A DNA stretch of 64,000 nucleotides from Prevotella sp. (GTDB lineage: Bacteria > Bacteroidota > Bacteroidia > Bacteroidales > Bacteroidaceae). This document shows positions 9,018 through 19,600 of this stretch, piece after piece (position 1 is the stretch's first letter; each line of letters begins with the position of its first letter). The notes beneath the pieces are model-generated. The model saw only the letters and a program-made list of their open reading frames with translations. It was not told the DNA's origin and did no database searches. A program made the translations under genes and the position numbers. Location of the stretch: NCBI GenBank assembly GCA_017615355.1, contig JAGAAJ010000046.1, forward strand, positions 28,242-92,241. The letters are read 5' to 3'.

Positions 9018-9058
9018 GCCCTTCGTGCAAATCTCTGAAGCACGAAGGGCATTTCTTT
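9018..9058. terminator. Terminator between gyrB and pnp
   Basis: Perfect 11-bp stem GCCCTTCGTGC (9018-9028) / GCACGAAGGGC (9040-9050), 11-nt loop, then atttctttt. It ends gyrB; the convergent pnp gene may use it from the other side. Confidence 0.9.
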
Positions 9059-9083
9059 TGTGGGTATTTAAACTCTTAAGCCA

Positions 9084-9115
9084 CTTAAACTCTTAAACTT
9101 TTAAACTGTTTAATT
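9084..9115. repeat. Octamer repeat (CTTAAACT-type) downstream of gyrB
   Basis: CTTAAACT, CTTAAACT, TTTAAACT and a degenerate GTTTAATT follow each other at 8-bp spacing, just before the pnp stop codon. AT-rich simple sequence with no evident function. Confidence 0.6.
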
Positions 9116-9116
9116 C

Positions 9117-11507
9117 TTAGAAGTCCATGTGGTCGAGGGCGTCGCTGAAATCTCGGGGCTCGCGATTCTGCTGCGGGTCACGGTACTCAGCGTCATCGTG
9201 ATGGCGCTCAGGGCGATCGAAACGCTCAGGACGCTCGGGACGCGGACCACGGCGGTCGCCACGGTCACCACGATCCTGACGGGGCTGACGACGGTCGCCG
9301 CGATCACCACGCTCAGGACGCTCGCCACGCTCAGGGCGCTCACGGCGTGCAGGACGCTCACGTTCCACATAGCCCTCGGGCTTCGGGATGAGCACACGGT
9401 GTGAGAGCTTATACTTACCCGTCTTCGGATCAATCTCCAGCAGCTTCACGGTGAGCTTGTCGCCCTCCTTGATGCCAGCCTCCTCGACGGTCTCAAGACG
9501 CTTCCAGTCAATCTCGCTGATATGCAGCAGACCATCCTTGCCCGGCATAATCTCGACGAAGCAGCCGTAAGGCATGATGCTGCGCACAGTACCCTCGTAG
9601 ACCTCGCCCACCTCGGGAACAGCGACGATGGCACGAATCTTGCGCACGGCAGCCTCGATGCACTCCTTGTTGGGACCAGAGACCTGCACCTTGCCCACGC
9701 CGTCGGTCTCGTCGATGGTGATGACGGTCTTCGTGTCTTCCTGCATCTGCTGGATAATCTTGCCACCAGGGCCAATGACGGCACCGATGAACTCCTTCGG
9801 AATATCGAAGGCCTCGATGCGGGGTACATGCGGCTTCAGCTCGGGACGCGGCTCAGCGATGGTGTCGGTCAGGCACTCCAGGATGTGCTCACGGCCAGCC
9901 TTGGCCTGCATCAGAGCCTTCTCCAGGATGTCGAAGCTCAGACCGTCGCACTTGATATCCATCTGCGTAGCAGTCAGACCGTCGCGTGTACCGGTGGTCT
10001 TGAAGTCCATGTCGCCCAGGTGATCCTCGTCGCCCAGGATGTCGGAGAGCACAGCGTACTTGTCCTCACCGGGGTTCTTGATGAGTCCCATAGCGATACC
10101 GCTGACGGGCTTCTTCATGGGAACGCCAGCGTCCATCAGGGCCAGTGTGCCGGCGCAGACGGTAGCCATCGACGATGAGCCGTTGGACTCCAGAATCTGC
10201 GACACGAGGCGAACGGTGTAAGGGAAGTCCTCGGGAATCTGTCCCTTCAGACCGCGCCAAGCCAGATGGCCGTGACCAATCTCACGACGGCCTACGCCGC
10301 GCTGAGCCTTGGCCTCACCCGTGCAGAACGGGGGGAAGTTATAGTGCAGCAGGAAACGCATGTAGCTCTTGTCGAGCACATCGTCCACCAGCTTCTCGTC
10401 GAGCTTCGTGCCCAGCGTGCAGGTAGACAGCGACTGTGTCTCGCCACGGGTGAAGATAGCACTTCCGTGAGGCATGGGCAGCGGGCTGACTTCGCACCAG
10501 ATGGGACGGATATCGGTAGTCTTACGGCCATCGAGACGGATACCCTCGTCGAGGATGCAACGGCGCATGGCATCGCGCTCCACGTCGTGGTAGTAGCGGT
10601 CCATCATAGCCTCGTACTCCTCCTTGGAGATCTCTGAATCCTCAGGCACCTCGGCCAGGAACTTCTCCTTGAAATCCTCAAGCAGTTTCTCGAAGGCCTC
10701 GGCACGCTGCTGCTTCTCCAGAGCCTGCTTCGTGATGTCGTAGGCGGGCTGATACAGCTCTTTATTCATACGCTCGCGCAGGGCCTCGTCGTTCACCTCG
10801 TGATTGTACTCACGCTTCACGTCCTTGCCCAGCTCCTTCGAGAGCTCAGCCTGCAGCTCGCACATCGGCTTGATGGCGTCCATAGCAGCCTTCAAGGCAC
10901 CGAGCAGATCCTGCTCGCTCACTTCATTCATCTCGCCTTCCACCATCATGATGTTATCGGCAGAAGCGCCCACCATGATGTCCATGTCGGCGTGCTTCAT
11001 CTGCTCGAAGGTCGGGTCGATGACATACTCGCCGTTAACACGTGCTACGCGCACCTCAGAGATGGGGCACTCGAAGGGAATATCTGAACATGCCAGAGCG
11101 GCGGAGGCAGCGAAACCGGCCAGTGCATCGGGCTGGTCTACGCCGTCAGCCGAGAGGAGCATGACGTTGACGAATACTTCAGCATGATAGTTGCTGGGGA
11201 AGAGGGGACGGAGTACGCGGTCCACGAGACGCGACGTGAGGATTTCGAAGTCAGAGGATTTGCCCTCACGCTTTGTAAAGCCGCCAGGAAAACGGCCTGC
11301 GGCTGAATACTGCTCACGATAATCTACCTGCAGCGGCATGAAATCAGTTCCGGGAACGGCATCCTTGGCGGCGCAGACGGTGGCCAGGAGCACGGTGTTG
11401 TTCATACGGAGAACAACAGAGCCGTCAGCCTGCTTAGCAACCTTCCCGGTTTCAATGGTGATGGTCCTTCCATCAGCCAGTTGAAGGGTCTTTGTAATTA
11501 CGTTCAT
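9117..11507 (-). CDS. pnp: Polyribonucleotide nucleotidyltransferase (PNPase)
   Basis: A 796-residue phosphorolytic 3'-5' exoribonuclease that degrades mRNA as a trimer. Visible in order: first RNase PH domain ([20 protein letters not shown]), helical linker, catalytic second RNase PH domain ([20 protein letters not shown]), KH domain ([16 protein letters not shown], about residue 580) and S1 domain ([20 protein letters not shown]). It then carries an unusual tail of about 80 residues made of [17 protein letters not shown]-type repeats, ending in SDALDHMDF. The body length is normal; only the tail is extended. It is transcribed from TAACTTTG at 11567 through a ~60-nt leader with a small GC hairpin. 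Confidence 0.97.
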   Translation of the reverse strand: MNVITKTLQLADGRTITIETGKVAKQADGSVVLRMNNTVLLATVCAAKDAVPGTDFMPLQVDYREQYSAAGRFPGGFTKREGKSSDFEILTSRLVDRVLRPLFPSNYHAEVFVNVMLLSADGVDQPDALAGFAASAALACSDIPFECPISEVRVARVNGEYVIDPTFEQMKHADMDIMVGASADNIMMVEGEMNEVSEQDLLGALKAAMDAIKPMCELQAELSKELGKDVKREYNHEVNDEALRERMNKELYQPAYDITKQALEKQQRAEAFEKLLEDFKEKFLAEVPEDSEISKEEYEAMMDRYYHDVERDAMRRCILDEGIRLDGRKTTDIRPIWCEVSPLPMPHGSAIFTRGETQSLSTCTLGTKLDEKLVDDVLDKSYMRFLLHYNFPPFCTGEAKAQRGVGRREIGHGHLAWRGLKGQIPEDFPYTVRLVSQILESNGSSSMATVCAGTLALMDAGVPMKKPVSGIAMGLIKNPGEDKYAVLSDILGDEDHLGDMDFKTTGTRDGLTATQMDIKCDGLSFDILEKALMQAKAGREHILECLTDTIAEPRPELKPHVPRIEAFDIPKEFIGAVIGPGGKIIQQMQEDTKTVITIDETDGVGKVQVSGPNKECIEAAVRKIRAIVAVPEVGEVYEGTVRSIMPYGCFVEIMPGKDGLLHISEIDWKRLETVEEAGIKEGDKLTVKLLEIDPKTGKYKLSHRVLIPKPEGYVERERPARRERPERGERPERGDRGDRRQPRQDRGDRGDRRGPRPERPERFDRPERHHDDAEYRDPQQNREPRDFSDALDHMDF

Positions 11508-11520
11508 CTTGTGTTAAAAA

Positions 11521-11574
11521 AACATCTAAAAATAAATAAAAAGCGCAATTTGCGCAAAACATCGCGCAAAGTTA
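11521..11574 (-). promoter_or_regulatory. pnp promoter and leader hairpin
   Basis: On the minus strand TAACTTTG (11567-11574) is the -7 box. The leader RNA then contains the palindrome GCGCAAATTGCGC (11543-11555) followed directly by TTTTTATTTATTTTT, which resembles a weak attenuator. In enterobacteria pnp is autoregulated through its leader; a similar role here is inference. Confidence 0.55.
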
Positions 11575-11662
11575 CACATTATTTATTTAATACGGGCATA
11601 AAGGTGCATCTTTCTCCGCTTTTTTAGGAAAGATTTGCAAACTCCGCAATAATACTTCTATT

Positions 11663-12271
11663 TCAGGGCTGCGCTAAAAGCTGTGCCGCCACTTCACACA
11701 GCTCTTGATACCACTCTTCACCAAAGCGGCGGATGAGCGGCTCCTTCAGGAATTTGTAGACGGGCAGGTGCAGGCGCCGTCCTTTATCGCGGCCGCATTG
11801 GCAGATGTCCCAGCGGTGATAGTTCAGGCCCACGCTGCCGTCGCTGAATGTCTTTTCACGTATAGGGTAGAGGGCACAGCTGATGGGTTTGCAGAATTTG
11901 CAGCGCCCTTGCCGGAAGGCTGACTCAAAGGCACAGCCCACAAACGTCCCTCCTTCGGGGGGATTGATGGGGGTCGTAAACACGCAGTCCTTCCCATTGA
12001 CAATGCTGGTGACGAGGTCGCCGTCGCGGTCGGTGTAGGCCACACCCTGATGGTCGATGACAGCCTGGGCAGAGGCGCTGAGCATGGGCCACACGGTATC
12101 GAGGCTGTCTTCAACTTCCGCGATTTCATCGAGTGTCACAGGAGCACCGGCATCACCCTCCACGCAGCAGGCACCATGACAAATGTCGAGGTCACAGCAG
12201 AACTCCTCCGTCAGGATGTCTGACGAGAGCAGCACGTTGCCAATCTGTAGGATGGGAGGGATGTTCACCAT
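11663..12271 (-). CDS. DUF3109 family cysteine-rich protein
   Basis: A 202-residue cytoplasmic protein when started at 12271 (MVNIPPILQIGNVLLSSDIL), which overlaps the end of ung by 7 nt; the longer open frame to 12340 lies inside ung and lacks similarity. It carries many cysteines: EFCCDLDICHGACCVEGDAG at the N-terminus, CRFCKPISCALYP-like CKFCKPISCALYPIRE, and WDICQCGRDKGRRL. This fits the DUF3109 family, related to YkgJ/UPF0153 proteins thought to bind Zn or an Fe-S cluster. The function is unknown. It is co-transcribed with ung; the pairing suggests a DNA-maintenance or metal-related role but does not prove one. Confidence 0.85.
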   Translation of the reverse strand: MVNIPPILQIGNVLLSSDILTEEFCCDLDICHGACCVEGDAGAPVTLDEIAEVEDSLDTVWPMLSASAQAVIDHQGVAYTDRDGDLVTSIVNGKDCVFTTPINPPEGGTFVGCAFESAFRQGRCKFCKPISCALYPIREKTFSDGSVGLNYHRWDICQCGRDKGRRLHLPVYKFLKEPLIRRFGEEWYQELCEVAAQLLAQP

Positions 12272-12930
12272 TGAATCGGCTCTTTGCCCTGCTGCTGCAG
12301 GTATTCGTTGCAGCGTGAGAACTGATGCTGGCCGAACCATCCGCCACGATTGGCCGACAGCGGCGAGGGATGCACACTTTCCAGCACGAGGTTGCGCTGC
12401 CTGTCAATCATATAAGCCTTGCCGCGGGCATAGCCGCCCCACAGCATATATACCAGATGTTCGCGCTCGCGGGCAAGGGCAGCGATGGCGGCATCGGTAA
12501 ACTCGCGCCAGCCCAGGAGCGAGTGGCTGTTGGCCTGATGGGCCCTGACCGTGAGTGTAGCATTGAGCAGCAGCACCCCCTGTCGCGCCCATCGCTCCAG
12601 GTTTCCGCTCTGTGGCACAGGCACGCCCAGGTCCTGCTCTATCTCCTTAAAGATGTTCTGCAGCGAGGGCGGAAAGGCCACGCCGTCCTGCACGGAGAAG
12701 CTGAGCCCGTGGGCCTGTCCCGGCTCATGGTACGGGTCCTGACCGATGATCACCACCTTCACCTCGTCGAAGGGACAGAGGTTGAAGGCATTGAAGATGA
12801 GCCGTCCCGGCGGATAGCACGTCGTCGCAGCATACTCCTGCCGCACGCGCTCTGTCAGCTGCTGGAAATAGGGCTTGTCAAACTCCCCCTGCAGCCTTTG
12901 CTTCCATGATTCTTCTATCTGTACGTTCAT
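12265..12930 (-). CDS. ung: Uracil-DNA glycosylase, family 1
   Basis: A 221-residue base-excision repair enzyme that removes uracil from DNA. The family 1 motifs are complete: VVIIGQDPYHEPGQAHGLSF with the catalytic Asp and DNA-binding His, LLLNATLTVRAHQANSH, and the HPSPLSANRGGWFGQHQFS loop with the second catalytic His. Length is normal for Ung. Its 3' end overlaps the DUF3109 gene by 7 nt, indicating translational coupling. The upstream phosphatase gene ends 10 bp before its start on the same strand. Confidence 0.97.
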   Translation of the reverse strand: MNVQIEESWKQRLQGEFDKPYFQQLTERVRQEYAATTCYPPGRLIFNAFNLCPFDEVKVVIIGQDPYHEPGQAHGLSFSVQDGVAFPPSLQNIFKEIEQDLGVPVPQSGNLERWARQGVLLLNATLTVRAHQANSHSLLGWREFTDAAIAALAREREHLVYMLWGGYARGKAYMIDRQRNLVLESVHPSPLSANRGGWFGQHQFSRCNEYLQQQGKEPIQW

Positions 12931-12940
12931 ATCTTTTTAA

Positions 12941-13840
12941 TTACTCTAAAAATCGCTGACGGAGGGCGAGGATATCCGTATCTGTGAGGCCGATATGATG
13001 CAGGTATGCCTCTATGGAGCCATACTGCTGCTCGACGGCGTTGAACTGGGAGCAGAAATGCTGCGTGCAGAGGGACAGGGAAAGAGACGATGCGGCAGCA
13101 TCTACGTGGCCGGTGGCCAGACGGGCACCCCACTCGAAATCGGCGATGGCGGTGGACTTGTCTGCACCGAGAGCCAGGAGCAAGAGCGCCGAGGCCACGC
13201 CGGTACGGTCGCGACCAATGGAGCAATGCCACAGCATGGCACCGTCGACTGGAGCGGTCAAACGTTTGAGAAACAGCCTCAACGACTGCTGACTATAGCT
13301 ACTGGTGAGCAGCTCCTCGTAGAGGGCCGATGCCAACAGGGCAGCATGGGCATCGGTGGCGGCAGGAAGCAGGGCCTCGCGGCTCATGTCGGGATAGCGT
13401 AGCTTCAGGCTCGCCTCGCTGGCCGTACTGAGAAGAGGGAGACTGACGAAGGCGATGGGGTCGCTGAAACCTACGGGGACGCTGTTGAGGATTGGATTGG
13501 GACTGTCTTGTTCGTGAGCACTGCGCAGATCTATGAAGTGACGCACGCCGAGACTATCGAGAAGCAGGGCATAGTCACTCTCCGTGAGACCATTGAGGCT
13601 TCCTGCCCTGACAAGAAGTCCGGGCTTCACCCGCCGGCCATCAGCCATGACGATGCCGTCGAGGCGTCTGACATTGCTCACACCCTGCAGTCTTACCTCG
13701 TCAGGATGGAAGTCGGGCCGCAAGGTCATATCGCAAGCGACGACAGCGTCGGTTGTTCCGGCGCTGTCGTCGCTGCATGATACTGACAAGCTGGCTGTCA
13801 GCAATGCTGTGAGGAGGATCAATGCTTTCTCGCGATACAA
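12941..13840 (-). CDS. Tyrosine-phosphatase-like lipoprotein
   Basis: A 299-residue protein with a lipoprotein signal peptide (TASLSVSC, about residue 22). The C-terminal half carries the PTP-loop signature HCSIGRDRTG (C-x5-R) and upstream LGVRHFIDLRSAHEQ, which fits the tyrosine/serine phosphatase family with a VxxxxDLR motif (Y_phosphatase3-like). The P-loop Lys common in many relatives is Arg here. As a lipoprotein it acts outside the cytoplasm; the substrate (phosphoprotein or phospholipid-like) is unknown. It lies immediately upstream of ung on the same strand. Confidence 0.85.
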   Translation of the reverse strand: MYREKALILLTALLTASLSVSCSDDSAGTTDAVVACDMTLRPDFHPDEVRLQGVSNVRRLDGIVMADGRRVKPGLLVRAGSLNGLTESDYALLLDSLGVRHFIDLRSAHEQDSPNPILNSVPVGFSDPIAFVSLPLLSTASEASLKLRYPDMSREALLPAATDAHAALLASALYEELLTSSYSQQSLRLFLKRLTAPVDGAMLWHCSIGRDRTGVASALLLLALGADKSTAIADFEWGARLATGHVDAAASSLSLSLCTQHFCSQFNAVEQQYGSIEAYLHHIGLTDTDILALRQRFLE

Positions 13841-13861
13841 AGACCTGCGTTATGCATTAAC

Positions 13862-14836
13862 TTAGTTGTACTTCAGAATCTGTCCGGGCTTCAGCACGGT
13901 GCGCTGGGTGATGCGGTTCAGACGGCAGAGGGCATCAACGGTGGTGCCATGCTGACGGGCGATAGCATAGAGTGTCTCGCCGCGCTTCACCTTGTGATAG
14001 CTGTTGGTCTGCTGGCGCTGAGCGGTAGCAGGCTGCACGGTGGCGGGCTGCTGTTGCGGCTGCTGCTGGGCAAGCTGTGCATAGTCGGTATTGTCGGTAC
14101 CGCCAGTGCCGCCGACGCCACGCAGGCGAGTGGCCACAAGCGACTCCTGATTGTAGGTAGCCTTGCGGAACATGTAGTAGTCGCCCACCACGTCCTGATT
14201 GTAGAAGTCGAACATCAGGGCAGGATTCAGGGCCGTGCCACAGAGACGAGTCTCGAAGTGCAGGTGCGGGCCCGTGCTGCGGCCTGTCGAGCCACCCAGT
14301 CCGATGGGCTCGCCGGCGCGAACTTCCTGATTCTCGGTCACCAGCTGCTTTGACAAATGGCCATAGATGGTCTCCAAACCGTTGTTATGGCGAATAACAA
14401 CGTACCTACCGTAGCCCTTGCGCTCACCTTCGTTCCTGACAATGCGTACTTTACCACTGAAAGCGGCTACAACGGTGTCGCCGACGCTCAGTTTGATGTC
14501 AAGACCTTTGTGCTGGCGTCCCCAACGCGGACCGAAGTTCGACGTAATCTGACGGCTGGACGACGGCATAGCGAAGTCGCGGAGGTCGATGAGGAATGAG
14601 TCGGGCAATACGGTCTGACGGCCAACGTACTGGTTGTTCCAGTCGTTGTAAAGTTGTGCTACGGGCGAGGTGGTGGTCACTTCGCTCTCAAGCAGTTGGT
14701 TCAGTTGAATGGAGTCCACAGCGCGGAGCTTGCGGTCGATGGGTGCCTGATTGGCAATCAGATCCTGCGCAGCAACGGGCATTACTGCCGTCATTGCGAG
14801 GGCCATCAGGAGTGTTTTCTTCAGTCTTTTCAGCAT
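13862..14836 (-). CDS. M23 family metallopeptidase with C-terminal LysM
   Basis: A 324-residue exported cell-wall hydrolase. Signal peptide MLKRLKKTLLMALAMTAVMPVAAQ. The LytM/M23 domain carries FGPRWGRQHKGLDIKLSVGD (first zinc ligands H and D), YGHLSKQ and STGPHLHFETR (HxH ligands), all intact, so the peptidase should be active on peptidoglycan cross-links. A Gln/Pro-rich linker (QLAQQQPQQQPATVQPA) leads to a C-terminal LysM (KVKRGETLYAIARQHGTTVD). It has its own promoter at 14903 and ends 21 bp before the phosphatase gene. Confidence 0.94.
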   Translation of the reverse strand: MLKRLKKTLLMALAMTAVMPVAAQDLIANQAPIDRKLRAVDSIQLNQLLESEVTTTSPVAQLYNDWNNQYVGRQTVLPDSFLIDLRDFAMPSSSRQITSNFGPRWGRQHKGLDIKLSVGDTVVAAFSGKVRIVRNEGERKGYGRYVVIRHNNGLETIYGHLSKQLVTENQEVRAGEPIGLGGSTGRSTGPHLHFETRLCGTALNPALMFDFYNQDVVGDYYMFRKATYNQESLVATRLRGVGGTGGTDNTDYAQLAQQQPQQQPATVQPATAQRQQTNSYHKVKRGETLYAIARQHGTTVDALCRLNRITQRTVLKPGQILKYN

Positions 14837-14902
14837 CTTGTTATTCTGAGAGTTATGTTATTATTCAATGGTGAGTAGGCGTCGTATGACGCAAAGACGG
14901 TG

Positions 14903-14910
14903 CAAAGGTA
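14903..14910 (-). promoter_or_regulatory. -7 box (TACCTTTG) for the M23 peptidase gene
   Basis: TACCTTTG on the minus strand, about 66 bp before the ATG at 14836 and immediately after the gpmI terminator. Confidence 0.65.
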
Positions 14911-14918
14911 TAAAAAAA

Positions 14919-14950
14919 AGTGCGACCTCCGAAGAAATCGCACTATTTTT
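14919..14950 (-). terminator. gpmI terminator
   Basis: AGTGCGA (14919-14925) pairs with TCGCACT (14938-14944). On the minus strand the stem is followed by eight T residues. It ends gpmI and borders the next promoter. Confidence 0.85.
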
Positions 14951-14966
14951 TGCGTTCTTTTAACAC

Positions 14967-16487
14967 TCAATCGGTGATGAGGTTCTCGCCTGTCATGTCT
15001 TTCGGCTGCTCCAAACCCATGATATGGAGGATGGAGGGAGCCACGTCGGCCAGACGCCCGTCCTTCACGGTAGCCGAGTTGTTGTCGGTGACGTAGATGA
15101 AGGGAACGGGGTTCAGCGAGTGGGCCGTATTGGGTGTGCCGTCGGGGTTGATGGCATTGTCGGCGTTGCCGTGGTCGGCGATGATGATGGCCTCGTAGCC
15201 GTTGCGGCGAGCCGTCTCGATGACATCGTGCACACAGTGGTCGACGGCCCAGACTGCCTTGGCGATAGCATTGTAGACGCCGGTGTGACCCACCATGTCA
15301 CCGTTGGCGAAGTTCACCACGATGAAGTCATACTGCTGGGTGCGGATAGCAGCCACGAGCTTGTCCTTCACCTCGTAGGCGCTCATCTCGGGCTTCAGGT
15401 CGTAGGTGGCCACCTTTGGCGAAGCCACGAGGATGCGGTCTTCGTTCTCGTAGGGAGCCTCGCGTCCGCCGTTGAAGAAGAAGGTGACGTGTGCATACTT
15501 CTCCGTCTCGGCAGTGTGCAGCTGTTTCTTTCCCTGCTGCGACAGATATTCGCCCAGCGTGTTCTCCACATTCTCCTTGGGGAATAAGATATGTACGCCC
15601 GTGAAGTTGGCATCGTAGGGAGTCATGCAGTAATACTGCAGGCCGGGGATGGTCTTCATGCCCTGCTCCGGCATGTCCTGCTGGGTGAGCACGATGGTGA
15701 GCTCCTTGGCACGGTCGTTGCGGAAGTTGATGAAGATGACGACGTCGCCCTCCTCGATGCAGCCGTTGACGCTGGCGTTGTGGATGGGCTTGATGAACTC
15801 GTCGGTCACACCCTCGTCATAGCTCTCCTGCATGGCCTGCACCATATCGGTGGCCTGCTTGCCGGTGCCGTTGACGATGAGGTCGTAGCCTTCCTTCACA
15901 CGCTCCCAGCGCTTGTCGCGGTCCATTGCATAGAAGCGGCCCACGATGCTGGCGATGGCTGCGTCGTTCTCGGCGCACACGTCGGTGACCTGCTGGATGA
16001 AACCCTTGCCGCTCTTAGGATCGGTGTCGCGACCGTCCATGAAGCAATGCACGAAAGTCTGGTTCTTCAGGCCGTAGTGCTTGCCCACCTCGATGAGTTT
16101 GAAGAGGTGGTCAAGGCTGCTGTGCACACCGCCGTCAGAGCAGAGGCCCATCAGGTGCAGCTTCTTGTTGTTTTCCTTGGCATAGGTATAGGCGGCTTTC
16201 ACCTGCGGATTCTCCACGATGCTGTTGTCCTTGCAGGCACGGTTGATCTTCACCAGGTCCTGATAGACGATGCGGCCGGCGCCGATATTGAGGTGACCCA
16301 CCTCCGAGTTGCCCATCTGTCCGTCGGGCAGACCCACGTCCTCGCCGCTGGCGTTCAGCTGCGAATGGGCGCTGGTGGCTGTGAGATAATCAAGATAAGG
16401 GGTAGGCGTATTAAAGATCACGTCGCCTTTGCCGTGCTGACCGATTCCCCATCCGTCGAGAATCATCAGAAGAGCTTTCTTTGCCAT
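14967..16487 (-). CDS. gpmI: 2,3-bisphosphoglycerate-independent phosphoglycerate mutase
   Basis: A 506-residue glycolytic enzyme interconverting 3- and 2-phosphoglycerate using two Mn ions. The start at 16487 ([19 protein letters not shown]) begins with the alkaline-phosphatase-fold metal site DGWG; the longer open frame overlaps the promoter. Other motifs: [20 protein letters not shown] with the phosphorylated Ser, the [15 protein letters not shown] loop, [12 protein letters not shown] and [16 protein letters not shown] with metal-binding residues. Length is normal. It is monocistronic, with a -7 box at 16531 and a terminator at 14919. Confidence 0.97.
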   Translation of the reverse strand: MAKKALLMILDGWGIGQHGKGDVIFNTPTPYLDYLTATSAHSQLNASGEDVGLPDGQMGNSEVGHLNIGAGRIVYQDLVKINRACKDNSIVENPQVKAAYTYAKENNKKLHLMGLCSDGGVHSSLDHLFKLIEVGKHYGLKNQTFVHCFMDGRDTDPKSGKGFIQQVTDVCAENDAAIASIVGRFYAMDRDKRWERVKEGYDLIVNGTGKQATDMVQAMQESYDEGVTDEFIKPIHNASVNGCIEEGDVVIFINFRNDRAKELTIVLTQQDMPEQGMKTIPGLQYYCMTPYDANFTGVHILFPKENVENTLGEYLSQQGKKQLHTAETEKYAHVTFFFNGGREAPYENEDRILVASPKVATYDLKPEMSAYEVKDKLVAAIRTQQYDFIVVNFANGDMVGHTGVYNAIAKAVWAVDHCVHDVIETARRNGYEAIIIADHGNADNAINPDGTPNTAHSLNPVPFIYVTDNNSATVKDGRLADVAPSILHIMGLEQPKDMTGENLITD

Positions 16488-16530
16488 GTTTTTTCCTGTC
16501 AATATAAATATATGTGTTCGAATCGGGGTG

Positions 16531-16538
16531 CAAAGGTA
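16531..16538 (-). promoter_or_regulatory. gpmI -7 box (TACCTTTG)
   Basis: TACCTTTG on the minus strand, 43 bp before the gpmI ATG, divergent from the C10 protease promoter. Confidence 0.65.
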
Positions 16539-16580
16539 CAAAGAAACAAGCGAACAACAAAAAAAAGTTGCATTTTTCTA

Positions 16581-16610
16581 TTGCTGTTTGCCTGATTCTT
16601 AGTATCTTTG
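16581..16610 (+). promoter_or_regulatory. C10 protease promoter (TTG - 19 bp - TATCTTTG)
   Basis: TATCTTTG at 16603-16610 with a TTG at 16581-16583, separated by 19 bp, fits the Bacteroidetes -33/-7 arrangement. The ATG at 16643 follows 32 bp downstream. Confidence 0.65.
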
Positions 16611-16642
16611 CAACATCAATGTTACAAATATACGATAAAACT

Positions 16643-19600
16643 ATGAAAAGATTCTTCCTATTAACCTTTTGCCTTACTGTCACGATAATGGTATGGGCAA
16701 GCCCCATAACGAAAGAGCAGGCCAGGAGCCAGGCCCGCCAGTTTGTTGAGCAGCGCCGCCTGCCGAGTACCGGGAATATCGTGTTGAGCGACGTTTCCCG
16801 TCGGTCGATGCAGCAGTCTCAAAGCTCAAATCCCACATCTCCGTCCTTCTATGTGTTCAACGTGGGCAGCGACGACGGCTTCGTCATCGTCAGCGCCGAC
16901 GACAGCACCCTGCCCATCCTCGGCTACTGCGACCACGGATTCTTCGACGAGGCCGACATGCCCGAGAACATGCGCGAACTGCTGGAGAGCTACGAGGAGG
17001 AAATGTTGAGAGTGGAGAGTTTAGTGTTTAGTGACATTTACCCAGCAAATGTCTCTCAACTCTCAACTCTCAACTCTAAACTCTCATCACCCTCCGCCGT
17101 CAAGGACGCCATCGCGCCGATGCTTACCACGAAGTGGAACCAGGGTGCACCCTTCAACCTGCAGTGCCCCTTCTATCTGAACAACTCGAGCAACGGCCGC
17201 TGCGTGACGGGCTGCGTAGCCACGTCGATGGCCCAGGTACTGGCCTATGTCGGCAACCGTCCGGCAGGCACCACGATGGACATTCCCGGATATTCCTGCA
17301 CCACCAAGTGGACTTCCGACAGCATCCAAATCTACGTGGAAAGGAAGACGAAGACCACCTTCGACTGGAACAACATGATCGACGTCTACGACGACAACGC
17401 CACCGACACGCAGATACAGGCCGTAGCCAAGCTGATGGCCTATTGCGGTGCGTCCATACAGGCCGACTACGGCGTAAATTCGACCAGCGCCTATCAGAGC
17501 CAGGTGGTGCCCGCCCTGCGCACCTTCTTCAATATGGATGCCACCCGCATCAAGCGCAGCAACTACACCTATGCCCAATGGCTCGACATCATCTATGCCG
17601 AGCTGGAGGCCGGGCGGCCCGTCATCTACGACGGACACTCGTCGGGCGGTGGCCACTCCTTCGCCATCGACGGCTTCGACGGCGGCGACCTGTTCCACGT
17701 GAACTGGGGCTGGGGAGGCCATGACGACGGCTACTTCGCCCTCAGCGTCCTTAATCCTCACGACAACAGCGGCATCGGCGCCAGCACGTCGCACGACGGC
17801 TACAGTTACAATCAGGGTGCCATCATCGGCATCCAACCCGGAGCCACTCCCGTCGACGAGCCTATCCAACTGACACCCCGCAACCTCGCGGTCAGCGGCG
17901 ACACGGTGACCTTCTCCATGTACAACTTCACCGGCGAGACCCACACCTTCGACGCAGGACTGGGAATGATCGACGACGAGGGCAACATCAGCGACGTCTT
18001 CGTGATCAAGGAGAACCGTAAGCTGGATAACAATTATGGCTATAAAAGTCTCGGAGGTGTCTGCCAAGAATCGAGCCTCGAGCCGGGCGTCTACCACTTT
18101 GTGCCCACCAGCAAGCTGAGCAGCGACGACACTTGGCACACGATGATGTGCTACTGGAGAGACTATGTCGAGATGACCGTGGCCAGCGACCACAGCGTTT
18201 CGCTCCGCCTGATGCCCATTCCTCCTGAACTCTCATTGGTGGGCGGTCTGACCTATCCTGCAGGCAATAACTATGTAAACGAGGCCGTCAGCATCACCGC
18301 CAAGGTGAAGAACAGCGGCGGCGAGTTCTGCGGCCCACTCTACCTCTTTGCCAGTCAGACCAGCGACAAGGGCGACTACAACAGCCGCCTGGGCATGACC
18401 ATCGCCGCTCGCGCCACCGCCGATGCCATCTTCTCGTTCACGCCGTCGAAGGAGGGTACATGGAACATCTGGCTCTGCACCGACAAGGAGGGCAAGAGCG
18501 AGCTCGGATCCAATACGATGGTCGTCAGCAAGTCCGCCTACGTCAAGCCCGGCTATCTGGAGGTGACGAAGCTCAACATCCTCAGCCCCATCGACGAAGA
18601 CTCGTGGACCACCGACGGTCAGGGCATCCGTCAGGTCGACGTGTTGTCGAAGTCATTGCAGCTCTACCCCACGGTCAAGAACACGTCAAGCACCGACCTC
18701 ACCGGCACCAACAAGGTGCAGGTGAAGCTTGAGAAATATGAGAGCAGCACATGGAAGAACGTCAAGACCATCAACTACACCATCAACGACTACAACGCCA
18801 ATAAAGGCTACAGACTGACGGCCGGCGGCGGCAATCCCCTCGACTTCAGCGAGGTAGGCTACGGCCTCTACCGCATCGCCATCTACCTGACCAACGAAGA
18901 TATGGGTATAGCGGGCGAGGTGCAGGACGTGCGCTATCAGTTCAACCTCACTGGCGGCTATCCCGTATGGGCTGCCGACGGCACACGCACCCTTGTCAAG
19001 ACCACCACAGAGAGCATCAATGTGGGCAACAGCATCGTGGCCATCGACCTGAGCGGCTACGAATTCAGCAGCCTCACACCCAACGACAATCCCAACACCC
19101 TCTATGTCTTCGATGCCACGCAGACGGTGCCCACCTCGCTGCAGGGCAGGAACGTGGTGCAGGACGGCGAGGCCGACCACATCACCCTGACCGAAGGCTA
19201 CAGCTTCTTCTCGCCCATCGACTTCACGGCACAAACCGTCAGCTATAGCCGCACCTTCACCACCGGCTACACATCAGAAGGAACAGGATGGAACACGATG
19301 GTGTTGCCCTTCAAGCCCACGGCTATCACAGTCGACGGCCAACAGATAGACTGGTTCCGTTCGGATGAGGACGAGGGCAAGAACTTCTTCATCATGGAAT
19401 TCACGGGCGACGACGAGACAACGGTCTACTTCGACTATACGGAGCACTTCCAGCCCTACATGCCCTATATCATCGGTTTGCCGGGCGAGGAGTACGGCAG
19501 CGCCAGTCTTGTCAACAAGGAGATTGTCTTCAGCGCCGACAATGCCGCCGTACCAGCTACCCATACCGGTGTTCGCTCAGGCAGTTCGTTCAAGTTCTGC

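Noticed and set aside
7436-9052. 538-codon open frame antisense to gyrB (minus strand)
   Set aside because: It mirrors the GC-rich codon pattern of gyrB, has no family similarity and no promoter; gyrB is unambiguous on the plus strand.
17087-18193. 368-codon antisense frame in the C10 protease
   Set aside because: Low-complexity translation (Val/Asp/His-rich) mirroring the real gene.
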